18,564 nucleotides of DNA, from the NCBI GenBank assembly GCA_947474445.1, contig CANJJY010000034.1:1-18564 (forward strand), in the 5' to 3' direction. Each line of letters starts with the position of its first letter. Position 1 is the first letter of the stretch. This document shows, piece after piece, positions 1 to 6,974 of the stretch. Source of the DNA: Oligoflexaceae bacterium. GTDB taxonomy: Bacteria; Bdellovibrionota_B; Oligoflexia; Oligoflexales; Oligoflexaceae. The position numbers and the translations under genes were made by a program. The notes under the pieces are model-generated. The model saw nothing but the letters and a program-made list of their open reading frames with translations. It was not told the origin of the DNA and searched no databases.

Positions 1-2
1 AG

Positions 3-221
3 CTCTACAGCGCGGAAGCAACCACCCTTAATTTAATGACGCACATGCAGCGCCTTCTCGGTCAAAGAGAAGAGGCGCGACTCGCCAATTTCACCGGCGC
101 TATGCTCTGGCAACAGGGGCTGCGCAGCACCGAATATTTTTCTCGCTGGATCGAGGCTAAAAACAAGCTGAGCGCTGCGTCTTTGGCGGCAGAAAAACCC
201 GAGCTCGAGCGATCTTTATAG
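3..221 (+). CDS. 3' end of an unidentified gene (partial)
   Basis: The reading frame is open from the left edge of the window to a TAG at 219-221, giving 72 visible residues. An internal ATG at 36 is the first methionine, but the frame continues upstream of it without a stop, so this is more likely the C-terminus of a longer protein than a 61-residue gene. The segment is mostly helical in character, with QRLLGQREEARLANF and YFSRWIEAKNKL, and ends in a charged tail. I see no catalytic motif, membrane segment or signal peptide and do not recognise the family. No obvious terminator follows; the next gene starts 145 bp downstream on the same strand, so read-through is possible. Confidence 0.55.
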   Translation, partial: LYSAEATTLNLMTHMQRLLGQREEARLANFTGAMLWQQGLRSTEYFSRWIEAKNKLSAASLAAEKPELERSL

Positions 222-366
222 TGGTTTATAGCCGCCATTTATACTATGGTGCGAGTCACAAAGGACTTGAGGACTGCCCGACGCCTTAAGCGCGTCACTA
301 GCCGCATGCTGATGATGCCCGTGCGCTGCGTCCCGCTTCCATTCCCCTTCGACACGGATAAGAACG

Positions 367-1992
367 ATGATCAGTACGAACAAGGTGAGCCTGGCCTTCA
401 GCCAAAGGTTTCTCTTTCAAGACGTCAGTGTAAAGTTTATTCCCGGCAACTGCTATGGCCTCATCGGAGCCAACGGCGCGGGTAAGTCGACCTTTCTCAA
501 AGTCCTCTCGGGCGAACTCAAACCCGATCGGGGCGAAGTGATTATCCCCCCTGGTATGCGCGTCGCCGTACTCAAGCAAAATCATTTTGAATTCGAAGAT
601 CTAGAAGTTATCAAGACCGTCCTCAAGGGTAATAAAATCCTTTATGATGCCATCATAGAAAAAGATGAAATCTACGCAAAAACAGATTTCTCAGATGAAG
701 ACGGATTTCGTGCCGCCGAGCTTGAGGGTATCTTCGCCGACATGGGCGGCTGGGACGCGGAGAGTCAGGCGGGGGTCATGCTGGAAGCGCTCGGCGTGCG
801 CACCGAATGGCATCAGCACAAGATGCGAGATCTCGAAGCCGGACAGAAAGTGAGGGTGCTGCTGGCGCAAGCGCTGTTTGGCAATCCAGACATCCTCCTT
901 CTCGATGAGCCTACGAACAACCTCGATATCGATTCCATCATCTGGCTCGAGGAATTCCTGTGCGAGTTCAAGAATACAGTCGTCGTCGTCTCTCACGACA
1001 GGCATTTTCTTGACAAGGTGACGACCCATATAGCCGATTTGGATTTCAACCAGATCAGCGTCTATACCGGTAACTATACCTTCTGGTACGAAGCAAGTCA
1101 GTTAGCGCTCAAGCAAAAACAAGATCAGAACAAGAAAACCGAAGACAAGATCAAAGAACTTCGCTCGTTCGTCGAACGATTCTCGGCCAACGCTTCTAAA
1201 TCGAGCCAGGCCACCTCCCGCAAGAAATTACTCGATAAGTTGAGCATCGATGAGATCAAGCCATCCTCGCGCCGCTATCCGCATATCGTCTTTCAGCAGG
1301 AACGCGAAGCGGGCAAGCAATTGCTCGAAGTTAAAAATCTCCGGGGCGAACTGGGGACCCGAACCTTCTTTAAGAATTTAAGTTTCGTCATCGAAAAAGG
1401 CGAACGCGTCGCCTTCGTCGGCAAGGATAGTCAGGCTGCCTCGCTCCTCTTTTCTATCCTCGCAGGCGAACAGACAGCAGCTGCAGGTGAGTATAGCTGG
1501 GGCGTCACGACCAAACGCGGATACTTTCCCAAAGACCACGAAAGCTACTTCAAGAAGAATTTGAATTTGATCGAGTGGTTGAGGCAATACGCGGAAAAAC
1601 CTTCCGATGCCGAGGAAGAATATCTGCGCGGATTTCTCGGCAAAATGCTCTTCAGCGGCCAAGAAGTTTTTAAGGACACAGGCGTACTCTCAGGTGGTGA
1701 GAAAGTTCGTTGCCTCCTGTCCCGTTTGATGATGCAACAGGCTAATGTGCTCTTGCTCGATGAACCCACCAACCACCTTGATCTAGAGTCTATTACGGCC
1801 CTCAACCAAGGTTTGAAGAACTTTAAAGGTACTTTGCTCCTGCTCTCACAGGATCGTGAGACGATCGAATCGATAGCGACTCGCATTATCGAGCTTACGC
1901 CCGGCGGAATTATCGACAAACCCATGGGCTATGCAGAATATCTTGAACGCAGCGATGTAGCTGCTTTGCGGCACGAGATGTACCTCCCTTAG
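367..1992 (+). CDS. ybiT: ABC-F ATPase, YbiT type, with degenerate second ATP-binding domain
   Basis: Soluble tandem ABC ATPase of the ABC-F group, whose members bind ribosomes and affect translation; 541 residues against about 530 in E. coli YbiT. The N-terminus (MISTNKVSLAFS) aligns with YbiT from residue 1. An in-frame stop at 310-312 and the lack of other start codons fix the ATG at 367. NBD1 has Walker A GANGAGKST (34-42), Walker B LLLDEPTNNLD and switch SHDRHF. A charged inter-domain linker carrying FVERFSANASKSSQATSR follows. NBD2 keeps LSGGEK and LLLDEPTNHLD, but its Walker A reads GKDSQAAS (352-359) with alanine at the lysine position, and its switch histidine is Gln495. The NBD1 signature (LEAGQK) is also non-canonical, as I recall for E. 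coli YbiT. One composite ATP site should therefore be intact and the other crippled. No close operon partner. Confidence 0.9.
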   Translation: MISTNKVSLAFSQRFLFQDVSVKFIPGNCYGLIGANGAGKSTFLKVLSGELKPDRGEVIIPPGMRVAVLKQNHFEFEDLEVIKTVLKGNKILYDAIIEKDEIYAKTDFSDEDGFRAAELEGIFADMGGWDAESQAGVMLEALGVRTEWHQHKMRDLEAGQKVRVLLAQALFGNPDILLLDEPTNNLDIDSIIWLEEFLCEFKNTVVVVSHDRHFLDKVTTHIADLDFNQISVYTGNYTFWYEASQLALKQKQDQNKKTEDKIKELRSFVERFSANASKSSQATSRKKLLDKLSIDEIKPSSRRYPHIVFQQEREAGKQLLEVKNLRGELGTRTFFKNLSFVIEKGERVAFVGKDSQAASLLFSILAGEQTAAAGEYSWGVTTKRGYFPKDHESYFKKNLNLIEWLRQYAEKPSDAEEEYLRGFLGKMLFSGQEVFKDTGVLSGGEKVRCLLSRLMMQQANVLLLDEPTNHLDLESITALNQGLKNFKGTLLLLSQDRETIESIATRIIELTPGGIIDKPMGYAEYLERSDVAALRHEMYLP

Positions 1993-2009
1993 CCTTACCA
2001 CCCAAGGGT

Positions 2010-2030
2010 TGCGGGGTTTTTCCCGCACTC
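2010..2030 (+). terminator. Weak hairpin after the ABC-F gene
   Basis: A perfect 6-bp inverted repeat, TGCGGG and CCCGCA, with a 6-base GTTTTT loop lies 18 bp after the stop codon. Only a short mixed pyrimidine run follows rather than a T tract, so it may be a poor intrinsic terminator or simply an mRNA 3' hairpin. Confidence 0.3.
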
Positions 2031-2103
2031 TTTCCTGCCTGCCTCGAGGCGAACCTTCTCAGCATTTTCTCTGTCAATTCATTTATTTTGAGTGGAGGAG
2101 ATT

Positions 2104-2146
2104 TTGCAAACTGGCTAGACAGTCAATAGAAGATCGCTTTTACAAT
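2104..2146 (+). promoter_or_regulatory. Possible promoter(s) for the trypsin-like lipoprotein gene
   Basis: Two overlapping sigma70-like arrangements can be drawn. TTGCAA (2104-2109), 17 bp and TAGAAG (2127-2132) would start transcription near 2139. TAGACA (2116-2121), 19 bp and TACAAT (2141-2146) would leave only a very short leader. Neither is decisive. Confidence 0.3.
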
Positions 2147-2163
2147 ACGAGGTGGGTAGTAAC

Positions 2164-2952
2164 ATGGCACAAAACATTTGGATCCAACGTATCGGCCAGG
2201 CTTTCAATTGCAGCTTAGTGGGTCTTATCGTGAGCGCCTGTGGAGGTGCCAGTGACCAAAACAGCCAACCTCTTATTTACGGTGGAGCCAAAACTAAAGT
2301 GGGCGAATGGGCCGGAGCTGTAGCGATCACTCTTCATGACAGCATGATCTGTTCAGGCACAGCGGTTAATCCCCGCCTCGTGATCACCGCTGCACACTGC
2401 GTTCAAAACATGGGCAGTCTGACTGAAATGGGCGTTTACGTCGGCGACGGTGTAGAAGGCGGCTCTGTCCGGCCTCAATATAAAGTGGTAAAGCGCAATT
2501 ACTCTCCAAAATATACAGGCAACGGCAACGACATGGCCTATCTCGTTCTCGATAAGCCCTTGGATCTACCAGCTAAAGCTTATATCCCTATCCTCGTCGA
2601 TGCCGATGAAAGCGCAAAGCTCATCCGCAATGGTCAGACCTCGCACATCGTAGGTTTTGGAAATCGCGGTGACGGTGGTTTCGGCGTTAAGTACGAGACT
2701 GATGCGGTCATCACCAAGGTAACAGACAACGAAGTAGCCATCGGCGGTGACGGCAAAGATTCTTGCCAAGGCGACAGCGGCGGCCCTGCTTACGGCAAAC
2801 TTCCGAACGGCGAATGGCGCGTTTACGGCGTCGTTTCCCGAGGCGGCGCTTGCGGTACCGGCGGCATCTGGGGTCAGATGAAGGCCAACATCTGCTGGGC
2901 TCAGAAAGACTCCGGCATCGATCTGAAACTTCCTGCAGGAACCTGTCTTTAA
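2164..2952 (+). CDS. Trypsin-like S1 serine protease, predicted lipoprotein
   Basis: Secreted endopeptidase of the chymotrypsin fold (S1A), 262 residues. The ATG at 2164 is preferred over an in-frame GTG at 2152 because GAGGTGG (2149-2155) is well placed as its ribosome binding site. The N-terminus has one arginine, a short hydrophobic stretch and the lipobox VSAC (Cys26), so lipid anchoring is expected. The mature chain begins near IYGG, the equivalent of trypsin IVGG, preceded by Leu. The triad is visible: His78 in TAAHC, Asp123 in NDMAYL and Ser205 in GDSGGP. An Asp six residues before the serine, in DSCQGDSGG, matches the trypsin S1-pocket Asp189 and predicts cleavage after Arg/Lys. Cys63-Cys79 and the cysteines flanking the active serine look like the conserved disulfides. 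A strong terminator makes this a single-gene unit. Confidence 0.93.
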   Translation: MAQNIWIQRIGQAFNCSLVGLIVSACGGASDQNSQPLIYGGAKTKVGEWAGAVAITLHDSMICSGTAVNPRLVITAAHCVQNMGSLTEMGVYVGDGVEGGSVRPQYKVVKRNYSPKYTGNGNDMAYLVLDKPLDLPAKAYIPILVDADESAKLIRNGQTSHIVGFGNRGDGGFGVKYETDAVITKVTDNEVAIGGDGKDSCQGDSGGPAYGKLPNGEWRVYGVVSRGGACGTGGIWGQMKANICWAQKDSGIDLKLPAGTCL

Positions 2953-2960
2953 ACCATCCC

Positions 2961-2984
2961 AGGGAGCTTCCGAGCTCCCTTTTT
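2961..2984 (+). terminator. Rho-independent terminator of the trypsin-like gene
   Basis: A perfect 8-bp stem AGGGAGCT/AGCTCCCT with a TCCG loop is followed directly by TTTT, nine bases after the stop codon. This is a classic intrinsic terminator. Confidence 0.9.
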
Positions 2985-3011
2985 CATGCCTCTTTCCCGC
3001 TTATTATCCCC

Positions 3012-3040
3012 TAGACAATATGTCTCGACCTAGCTATCTT
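3012..3040 (+). promoter_or_regulatory. Sigma70-like promoter for the YprB-type exonuclease gene
   Basis: TAGACA (5 of 6 to consensus) at 3012-3017 and TATCTT at 3035-3040 are 17 bp apart, predicting a start near 3047 and a leader of about 50 bases. A small inverted repeat AGACA-ATA-TGTCT (3013-3025) overlaps the -35 box and could be an operator. Confidence 0.4.
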
Positions 3041-3095
3041 GTCGCATAGCGATTAATCCCAGGAGCCTCTGACTTCTCTGGCGCAAGGATCCATT

Positions 3096-4037
3096 ATGTT
3101 ACCCCTCTCTTTGGCTGGCCACTCGCTGCTGCGGCGCAGTTTTATCCATTTAAAAGGCGTTGGCCCTCGCAGCGAAAGACACCTTTGGAAGCAGGGCATC
3201 CAAGACTGGGATCAATTGCTGGCTGCTGCACCCGGACATTTCCGAGGCAAGCGCCTCGAATCGGTCCTTCTCTCACTCGAGGAAAGCTTCAAAGCTTGGG
3301 AGACGGGCGACCTCTATTATTTCGATCGCGCTTTTTCCGGCCAAGACCGCTGGCGTCTTATTCCCGGCTGTTTTCCTGAGATCGCTTACTTTGACATCGA
3401 AGCATCGGGCGGGGGTTTGCCGCCTCTCGCCTATTCGACAACGATAGCTTTTTACTTTCGCGGAGAACTGCTTCAGGAGCACCTTCCTCAACCCAAGCGC
3501 GATCTGCTGGCCTTTATTCTCGAGCAATCGCCCATGCTCTGTACCTACAGCGGTGCTACCTACGATATTCCTTTTTTGGCCTCGGAATGGGGTCTTGATT
3601 TTCGGAAGGCCCACATCGATCTCTGTCCTTGGCTGCGACGCCAGGGCTATAAGGGTGGTCTCAAAGCGATACAAAAGCAACTGAGCTATCTGCCTCAACG
3701 TACGGCCATGGACATCAATGGTTTCGATGCGGTCCGGCTCTGGGGGATGTATCGTGGAGGTCATCACGAAGCTCTCGCTAGTCTTCAAACCTACAACGCC
3801 GAAGACGCCTTGATTCTCGAACCTTTGCTGGTCGACGCTTACAATCGTGAACGAGAGCTCTTCCCTCAGCTGAATCTCGATGCCCTGGTCAGCGCACCTC
3901 AACCTCAACTGGAAACTTGCGTCGATCCAGGCGTCTACGCTCTCTTGCGCCAAGGCGAAAGCAGTGCAAAAGGATTTTGGTCGCAGCCGGGTGGAGGCAA
4001 ACGGATTCAGGAAGCTGCTGAGCGCGGCGACCGCTGA
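3096..4037 (+). CDS. YprB-type RNase H-like (DEDD) 3'-5' exonuclease
   Basis: Cytoplasmic nuclease of the YprB/RNase_H_2 family, 313 residues. Conserved acidic residues appear in order: YFDIEASG (Asp100, Glu102), YSGATYDIPFL (Asp157) and YNAEDALIL (Tyr233, Asp237). The last gives the Y-x-x-x-D spacing of DEDDy exonucleases. HIDLCPWLRR at 173-182 is also typical of the family. The N-terminal FIHLKGVGPRSERHLW (16-31) resembles a helix-hairpin-helix DNA-binding element (GVGP hairpin), suggesting action on DNA or structured nucleic acid, although the substrate is not known for this branch. AAGGA at 3085-3089 supports the start. The last 31 bp overlap the convergent receiver gene tail to tail, so antisense interference between the two transcripts is possible. 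The polar C-terminal 50 residues carry no motif. Confidence 0.85.
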   Translation: MLPLSLAGHSLLRRSFIHLKGVGPRSERHLWKQGIQDWDQLLAAAPGHFRGKRLESVLLSLEESFKAWETGDLYYFDRAFSGQDRWRLIPGCFPEIAYFDIEASGGGLPPLAYSTTIAFYFRGELLQEHLPQPKRDLLAFILEQSPMLCTYSGATYDIPFLASEWGLDFRKAHIDLCPWLRRQGYKGGLKAIQKQLSYLPQRTAMDINGFDAVRLWGMYRGGHHEALASLQTYNAEDALILEPLLVDAYNRERELFPQLNLDALVSAPQPQLETCVDPGVYALLRQGESSAKGFWSQPGGGKRIQEAAERGDR

Positions 4038-4513
4038 CTTTTGATAGGGACCCAACGATTGAGAACGCGGGCGAGATCTTCTACAGCGACCGGCTTCGTC
4101 ACATAATCATTCATACCAGAGTTGAGACAGCGTTCGCGATCCCCTGGATTGGTGTTAGCAGTAAATGCCACGATGGGAATCTTTGACCATTCAGGAGAAG
4201 CCGACGATCGGATGGCGCGACTCGCTTCGTAGCCATCCATCTGCGGCATTTGACAGTCCATCAAAATGAGATCAAAGCGTTCCAGTTTCAATTTCTCGAG
4301 CACTTCTTGTCCATTGGCAGCTAAGGCCACGTGATAGCCGAGCCTCTCCAGCATCCGCACAGCGATCAGTTGATTGATAGCAAGGTCTTCAGCCACCAAA
4401 ATACGAATAGGGTTACTGGCTTCAGCCGATTGCCGCCATCGCATAAGCGGAACGCAGGTGGATCGCATGGTTTGCCAGACATTTGCTAAAAGGAGTTGGA
4501 CCAAACTTTTCAT
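4007..4513 (-). CDS. Stand-alone response-regulator receiver domain protein
   Basis: A CheY-like receiver of 168 residues with no output domain. The acidic pair is Glu42-Asp43 in VAEDLAINQ, the phospho-acceptor is Asp86 in MDCQMPQMDG, and the switch Thr118 (AFTAN) and Lys140 (VTKP) are in place, so it should be phosphorylatable. The sequence style (EDLAINQ, QMPQMDGYEASRAIR, MNDYVTKP) is that of the receivers appended to hybrid histidine kinases, not of free transcriptional regulators. About 34 N-terminal residues precede the domain; an in-frame stop at 4532-4534 excludes an upstream kinase. Methionines at 16 and 24 are alternative starts, since no strong ribosome binding site precedes 4513. 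No kinase or phosphotransfer protein is in the window. Its 3' end overlaps the convergent exonuclease gene. Confidence 0.9.
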   Translation of the reverse strand: MKSLVQLLLANVWQTMRSTCVPLMRWRQSAEASNPIRILVAEDLAINQLIAVRMLERLGYHVALAANGQEVLEKLKLERFDLILMDCQMPQMDGYEASRAIRSSASPEWSKIPIVAFTANTNPGDRERCLNSGMNDYVTKPVAVEDLARVLNRWVPIKSQRSPRSAAS

Positions 4514-4586
4514 CGAGGTGTCCCGAGTAATTCATTACCGACCCGATACAAGATCCTTTTCGTGAGAATAGCCCTCAAAATTAACA

Positions 4587-4626
4587 AGGGATTTCCAGCT
4601 ATTTTGGTAATAAGCCAAAAGTCCCT
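4587..4626. repeat. Nested inverted repeat / hairpin
   Basis: The outer arms are AGGGA (4587-4591) and TCCCT (4622-4626). The inner arms are TTTTGG (4602-4607) and CCAAAA (4615-4620), with a 7-base loop. In the minus orientation it would lie in the leader of the receiver gene if transcription starts beyond it. Confidence 0.45.
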
Positions 4627-4643
4627 CAGAAATTCGGTGTTTA

Positions 4644-4658
4644 AGGTTCAAAGAACCT
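4644..4658. promoter_or_regulatory. Palindromic operator candidate
   Basis: AGGTTC-AAA-GAACCT is a perfect dyad with 6-bp half-sites and a 3-bp centre, the size expected for a dimeric helix-turn-helix regulator. No second copy was noticed in the window, so the assignment is tentative. Confidence 0.3.
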
Positions 4659-4837
4659 CCGATGCTTACCTCAAAGTGGGAGTTAAATACCTAAAATATA
4701 TTACCTTTTTTCTTAACTTAAGACTCTTTACTGAGCCCTTCTCCCTCCTCTTGCGACCACTCCTTCGATTTCACGGTATTCAGAATCATTTTTCAGCTCG
4801 CTCCCTATCATCACTTCCGGCCATTTCTGAGTAGAGG

Positions 4838-4867
4838 TTGTCTCAGTTGGTTTAAAACGGGTAAGAT
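4838..4867 (+). promoter_or_regulatory. Sigma70-like promoter for the catalase-like lipoprotein gene
   Basis: TTGTCT (4838-4843) and TAAGAT (4862-4867) are 18 bp apart, predicting a start near 4874 and a leader of about 55 bases. Each box matches consensus at four of six positions. Confidence 0.35.
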
Positions 4868-4928
4868 AACGCTCATAAGACCATGCATATCCGTCTACTT
4901 CAGCGCTCCCTCACTTGGAGTTTTTGCG

Positions 4929-6290
4929 ATGAAAAGATTATGGACAATCTTGGGCATGACGACTGCCCTCATGTCGTGTCGCGCTTCTCAAGACGGGAGC
5001 TCTGATTCCAAAAACATCCTGTCCACCGATCCACGCGACGCTGATCAGATGTTTAATTACTTCATCATGAGTCCTGAAGAAATCAAAGCTAAGGTGAGCG
5101 ATCCCATGGTGGTCTTTGGAGCTCTTGCCCGCAATCAAGCCCTACGCTCGGGCACCGCTTGTCAAAAGATGGATGCGCTTTGGACCACGATCTTTGAAAC
5201 ACGCGAACCGGAAAATGCCCTGATTCCCCTCGGAAAGGATAAGCCGCTGCTCTTCGGCAATAGTTCAGCGCAACGTCTATGGCGGGCGTTTACAGGCTTT
5301 GAATCGGGTTCCGAGGTAGCGCCGGAATCGCACAAACGCCTGACTCATCGCTATGGGACTTTTGCTCAACTCAAATTTGTGGTCGAAGATGCCTACAAGG
5401 ATCGCTATACAGGTCTTTTTAAAGGAGCTGACTGCATCATCGCGCGATTTTCCAGCGCCGTCAGCCCTGAGAGTGCGAAGGGCCGCTTTACACCTGGTTT
5501 CGCGGCAAAATTCTTTGTCGACGGCAATCATGAAAGTCTGGTTCTGATCGCCCAGCAGTCCTTTGCAGGACAGGGTGACGATTACAATTGGCTTGCCCGC
5601 CCCCTTTCCAATCGCATGTCCTTTGAGAACAATGTTTTGGCTGGGATCCCAGGTTTTTCTCGCTTCTTTCAAACCGTGCAGAAATTCGTTGGCGCCACGG
5701 CCGGCATCAAGATCCAAGACCCCCGGGAGCTTTCGATCGATCATCTTGCGGCGATGACAGAAAGTGGGCAGCGCGTTGAAGCCCCCAAAAGTCCTCAGCT
5801 GCTTTACCTTCTGCCCGGAGAGGTCAAGGCCTTCCCGAGCGAGATGCACGACTATCGTCAGGACTTCATCAATCTCAATTCGTCTATGCCTAAAGACGCG
5901 GCGGCTGGCCTCGGCAAGGTAACGCGGGGCGTTCGGATCGCCGACGTTTATGAAGCGGATGTCTTCACGACAACGCCCGCCAAGCAGGGTCGACGGATTG
6001 GATACTTTGAAACAAAAACGATTTTCGTATCTTCAGATGCTGCCGATCGCCGCGTCTATTTCAAACACTCGATTAAACCACGCGAAGCGATCGACTATCC
6101 CTCTGATTTCCCGAAAGCACTTTGGAACGACACCTGGTTCACCAGATCTTGCGATATCTTTGGCTCGGCAGCACGGGATTTGGATGCGAGCCGCTTTGAT
6201 CCAACGGGTGAAACGGGATCTTATGTCCAAAACTATGTCACAGAGCGCAAATGTTCACTCGATGCGCTCCAGAAAAATTTTCACTTCTAA
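4929..6290 (+). CDS. Secreted lipoprotein with catalase-superfamily motifs
   Basis: A 453-residue exported protein. Lys2/Arg3, a hydrophobic stretch and the lipobox LMSC (Cys17) indicate a lipoprotein. The central part resembles the catalase heme-binding fold: THRYGTFAQLKF (Thr139-His140 at the distal-histidine position), YTGLFKG, IARFSSA (compare catalase RFST) and FTPGFAAKFFVDG (compare GFAVKFYT). The Thr-His pair recalls catalase-related allene oxide synthases and hydroperoxide-metabolising relatives rather than true catalases. I cannot place a convincing proximal Arg-x-x-x-Tyr heme ligand motif, so heme binding is not shown. The C-terminal part (IGYFETKTIFV, RRVYFKHS) looks like the beta-strand tail of this group. 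GGAG upstream supports the start. The gene is monocistronic and ends 23 bp from the convergent kynB. Likely role: periplasmic or outer-membrane peroxide or lipid-hydroperoxide handling. Confidence 0.55.
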   Translation: MKRLWTILGMTTALMSCRASQDGSSDSKNILSTDPRDADQMFNYFIMSPEEIKAKVSDPMVVFGALARNQALRSGTACQKMDALWTTIFETREPENALIPLGKDKPLLFGNSSAQRLWRAFTGFESGSEVAPESHKRLTHRYGTFAQLKFVVEDAYKDRYTGLFKGADCIIARFSSAVSPESAKGRFTPGFAAKFFVDGNHESLVLIAQQSFAGQGDDYNWLARPLSNRMSFENNVLAGIPGFSRFFQTVQKFVGATAGIKIQDPRELSIDHLAAMTESGQRVEAPKSPQLLYLLPGEVKAFPSEMHDYRQDFINLNSSMPKDAAAGLGKVTRGVRIADVYEADVFTTTPAKQGRRIGYFETKTIFVSSDAADRRVYFKHSIKPREAIDYPSDFPKALWNDTWFTRSCDIFGSAARDLDASRFDPTGETGSYVQNYVTERKCSLDALQKNFHF

Positions 6291-6313
6291 CATCGGCTCG
6301 TCCCATCACCACT

Positions 6314-6946
6314 TCAAGCCGGAAAATCTTTCAAAAGAATCGCCCGAACGGGTGAAGCGTCGGCCCCTGCGAGGGCCAGTGGCAAGGCGATGAGCTGATA
6401 AAGACCCGGCACAGCACCAGTGAGGTCAATCCCCTCGAGTACAGCGAAATTATGGCGATAAAGGGCTTGATGCGAGGGAAGGTCTTTGGAATCCGCTGGA
6501 TCAACGGAAGGCGTGTCAATACCGATAAGCTGGACTCCTTGTTGGGCGAGCCTATCAATCAGGTTCGGCGACAAGGAGGTAAAGCTCATCTGAAAGTTCG
6601 CTTGATGATCGAAGGATAGACTGCGAAAGAGGATACGCGGTGCTTTTATATCAAGCCCGGCTATATCTTCCCATTCGATCCGGCGAGGGCCTACATGGCC
6701 AACGTCAATGACTTGGCAGAGACCCATGTAGAAATTGAGGTCGCGCCTCTCAATCGACTCGCCATCTCGATGGTAATGACTCGGCGCATCGGCGTGAGCG
6801 CCGATATGAAGAGTCGATTTGATCCAAGATAGACCCAGATGGTCACCCTGCTCAAAGCCCATTGTCACCTGGCGCTCGAACGCCTGATCTCCTGGAAAAA
6901 CTGGGGTCGAAGGACCAATGCGCGGCGAGATATCGATATATTCCAT
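6314..6946 (-). CDS. kynB: Kynurenine formamidase (arylformamidase), cyclase family
   Basis: Hydrolyses N-formyl-L-kynurenine to kynurenine and formate in tryptophan degradation; metal-dependent cytoplasmic enzyme, 210 residues, the usual family length. It opens with IDISPRIGPSTPVFPGD, and the metal-binding signature H-x-G-[T/A]-H-x-D-A-P-x-H appears as HIGAHADAPSH (His47, His51, Asp53, His57). The usual second-shell Thr of GTH is Ala here. LIGIDTPSVDPADSKDLPSH and LIALPLALAGADASPVRA are hallmarks of KynB and separate it from isatin hydrolases in the same superfamily. It is the last gene of the operon, 28 bp after the AmnA-deaminase fusion, with AAGGAAAG upstream. No tryptophan dioxygenase, kynureninase or kynurenine monooxygenase is visible here, so its substrate in this operon may instead be an N-formylated aminophenol. 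Confidence 0.88.
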   Translation of the reverse strand: MEYIDISPRIGPSTPVFPGDQAFERQVTMGFEQGDHLGLSWIKSTLHIGAHADAPSHYHRDGESIERRDLNFYMGLCQVIDVGHVGPRRIEWEDIAGLDIKAPRILFRSLSFDHQANFQMSFTSLSPNLIDRLAQQGVQLIGIDTPSVDPADSKDLPSHQALYRHNFAVLEGIDLTGAVPGLYQLIALPLALAGADASPVRAILLKDFPA

Positions 6947-6974
6947 CTGAACGTCTTTCCTTCTCTGACCCCTC

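Larger units (their letters stand above)
4514..4928. other. AT-rich intergenic region with several inverted repeats
   Basis: This 415-bp gap separates the divergent receiver and catalase-like genes. It is visibly richer in A/T than its flanks. It holds a nested hairpin at 4587-4626, a perfect palindrome with a 3-bp centre at 4644-4658, a second palindrome CTTAACTTAAG at 4712-4722 and a promoter candidate at 4838-4867. A 112-codon plus-strand frame crosses it, but it lacks a ribosome binding site and protein-like composition, so I do not call it. The region could carry long leaders, regulator sites or a small RNA. Confidence 0.5.

Noticed and set aside
2041..2050. 10-bp palindrome GCCTCGAGGC upstream of the trypsin-like gene
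   Set aside because: It is about 60 bp upstream of the promoter candidates with no repeat of the half-site. Likely chance.
3273..4055. 260-codon minus-strand frame opposite the exonuclease gene
   Set aside because: It is antisense to a clear DEDD nuclease with conserved motifs. The long open frame follows from the codon pattern of the real gene.
4496..4834. 112-codon plus-strand frame filling the gap after the receiver gene
   Set aside because: No ribosome binding site, unusual composition for a protein here, overlap with the receiver start, and no recognisable motif. The AT-rich sequence reads better as intergenic.
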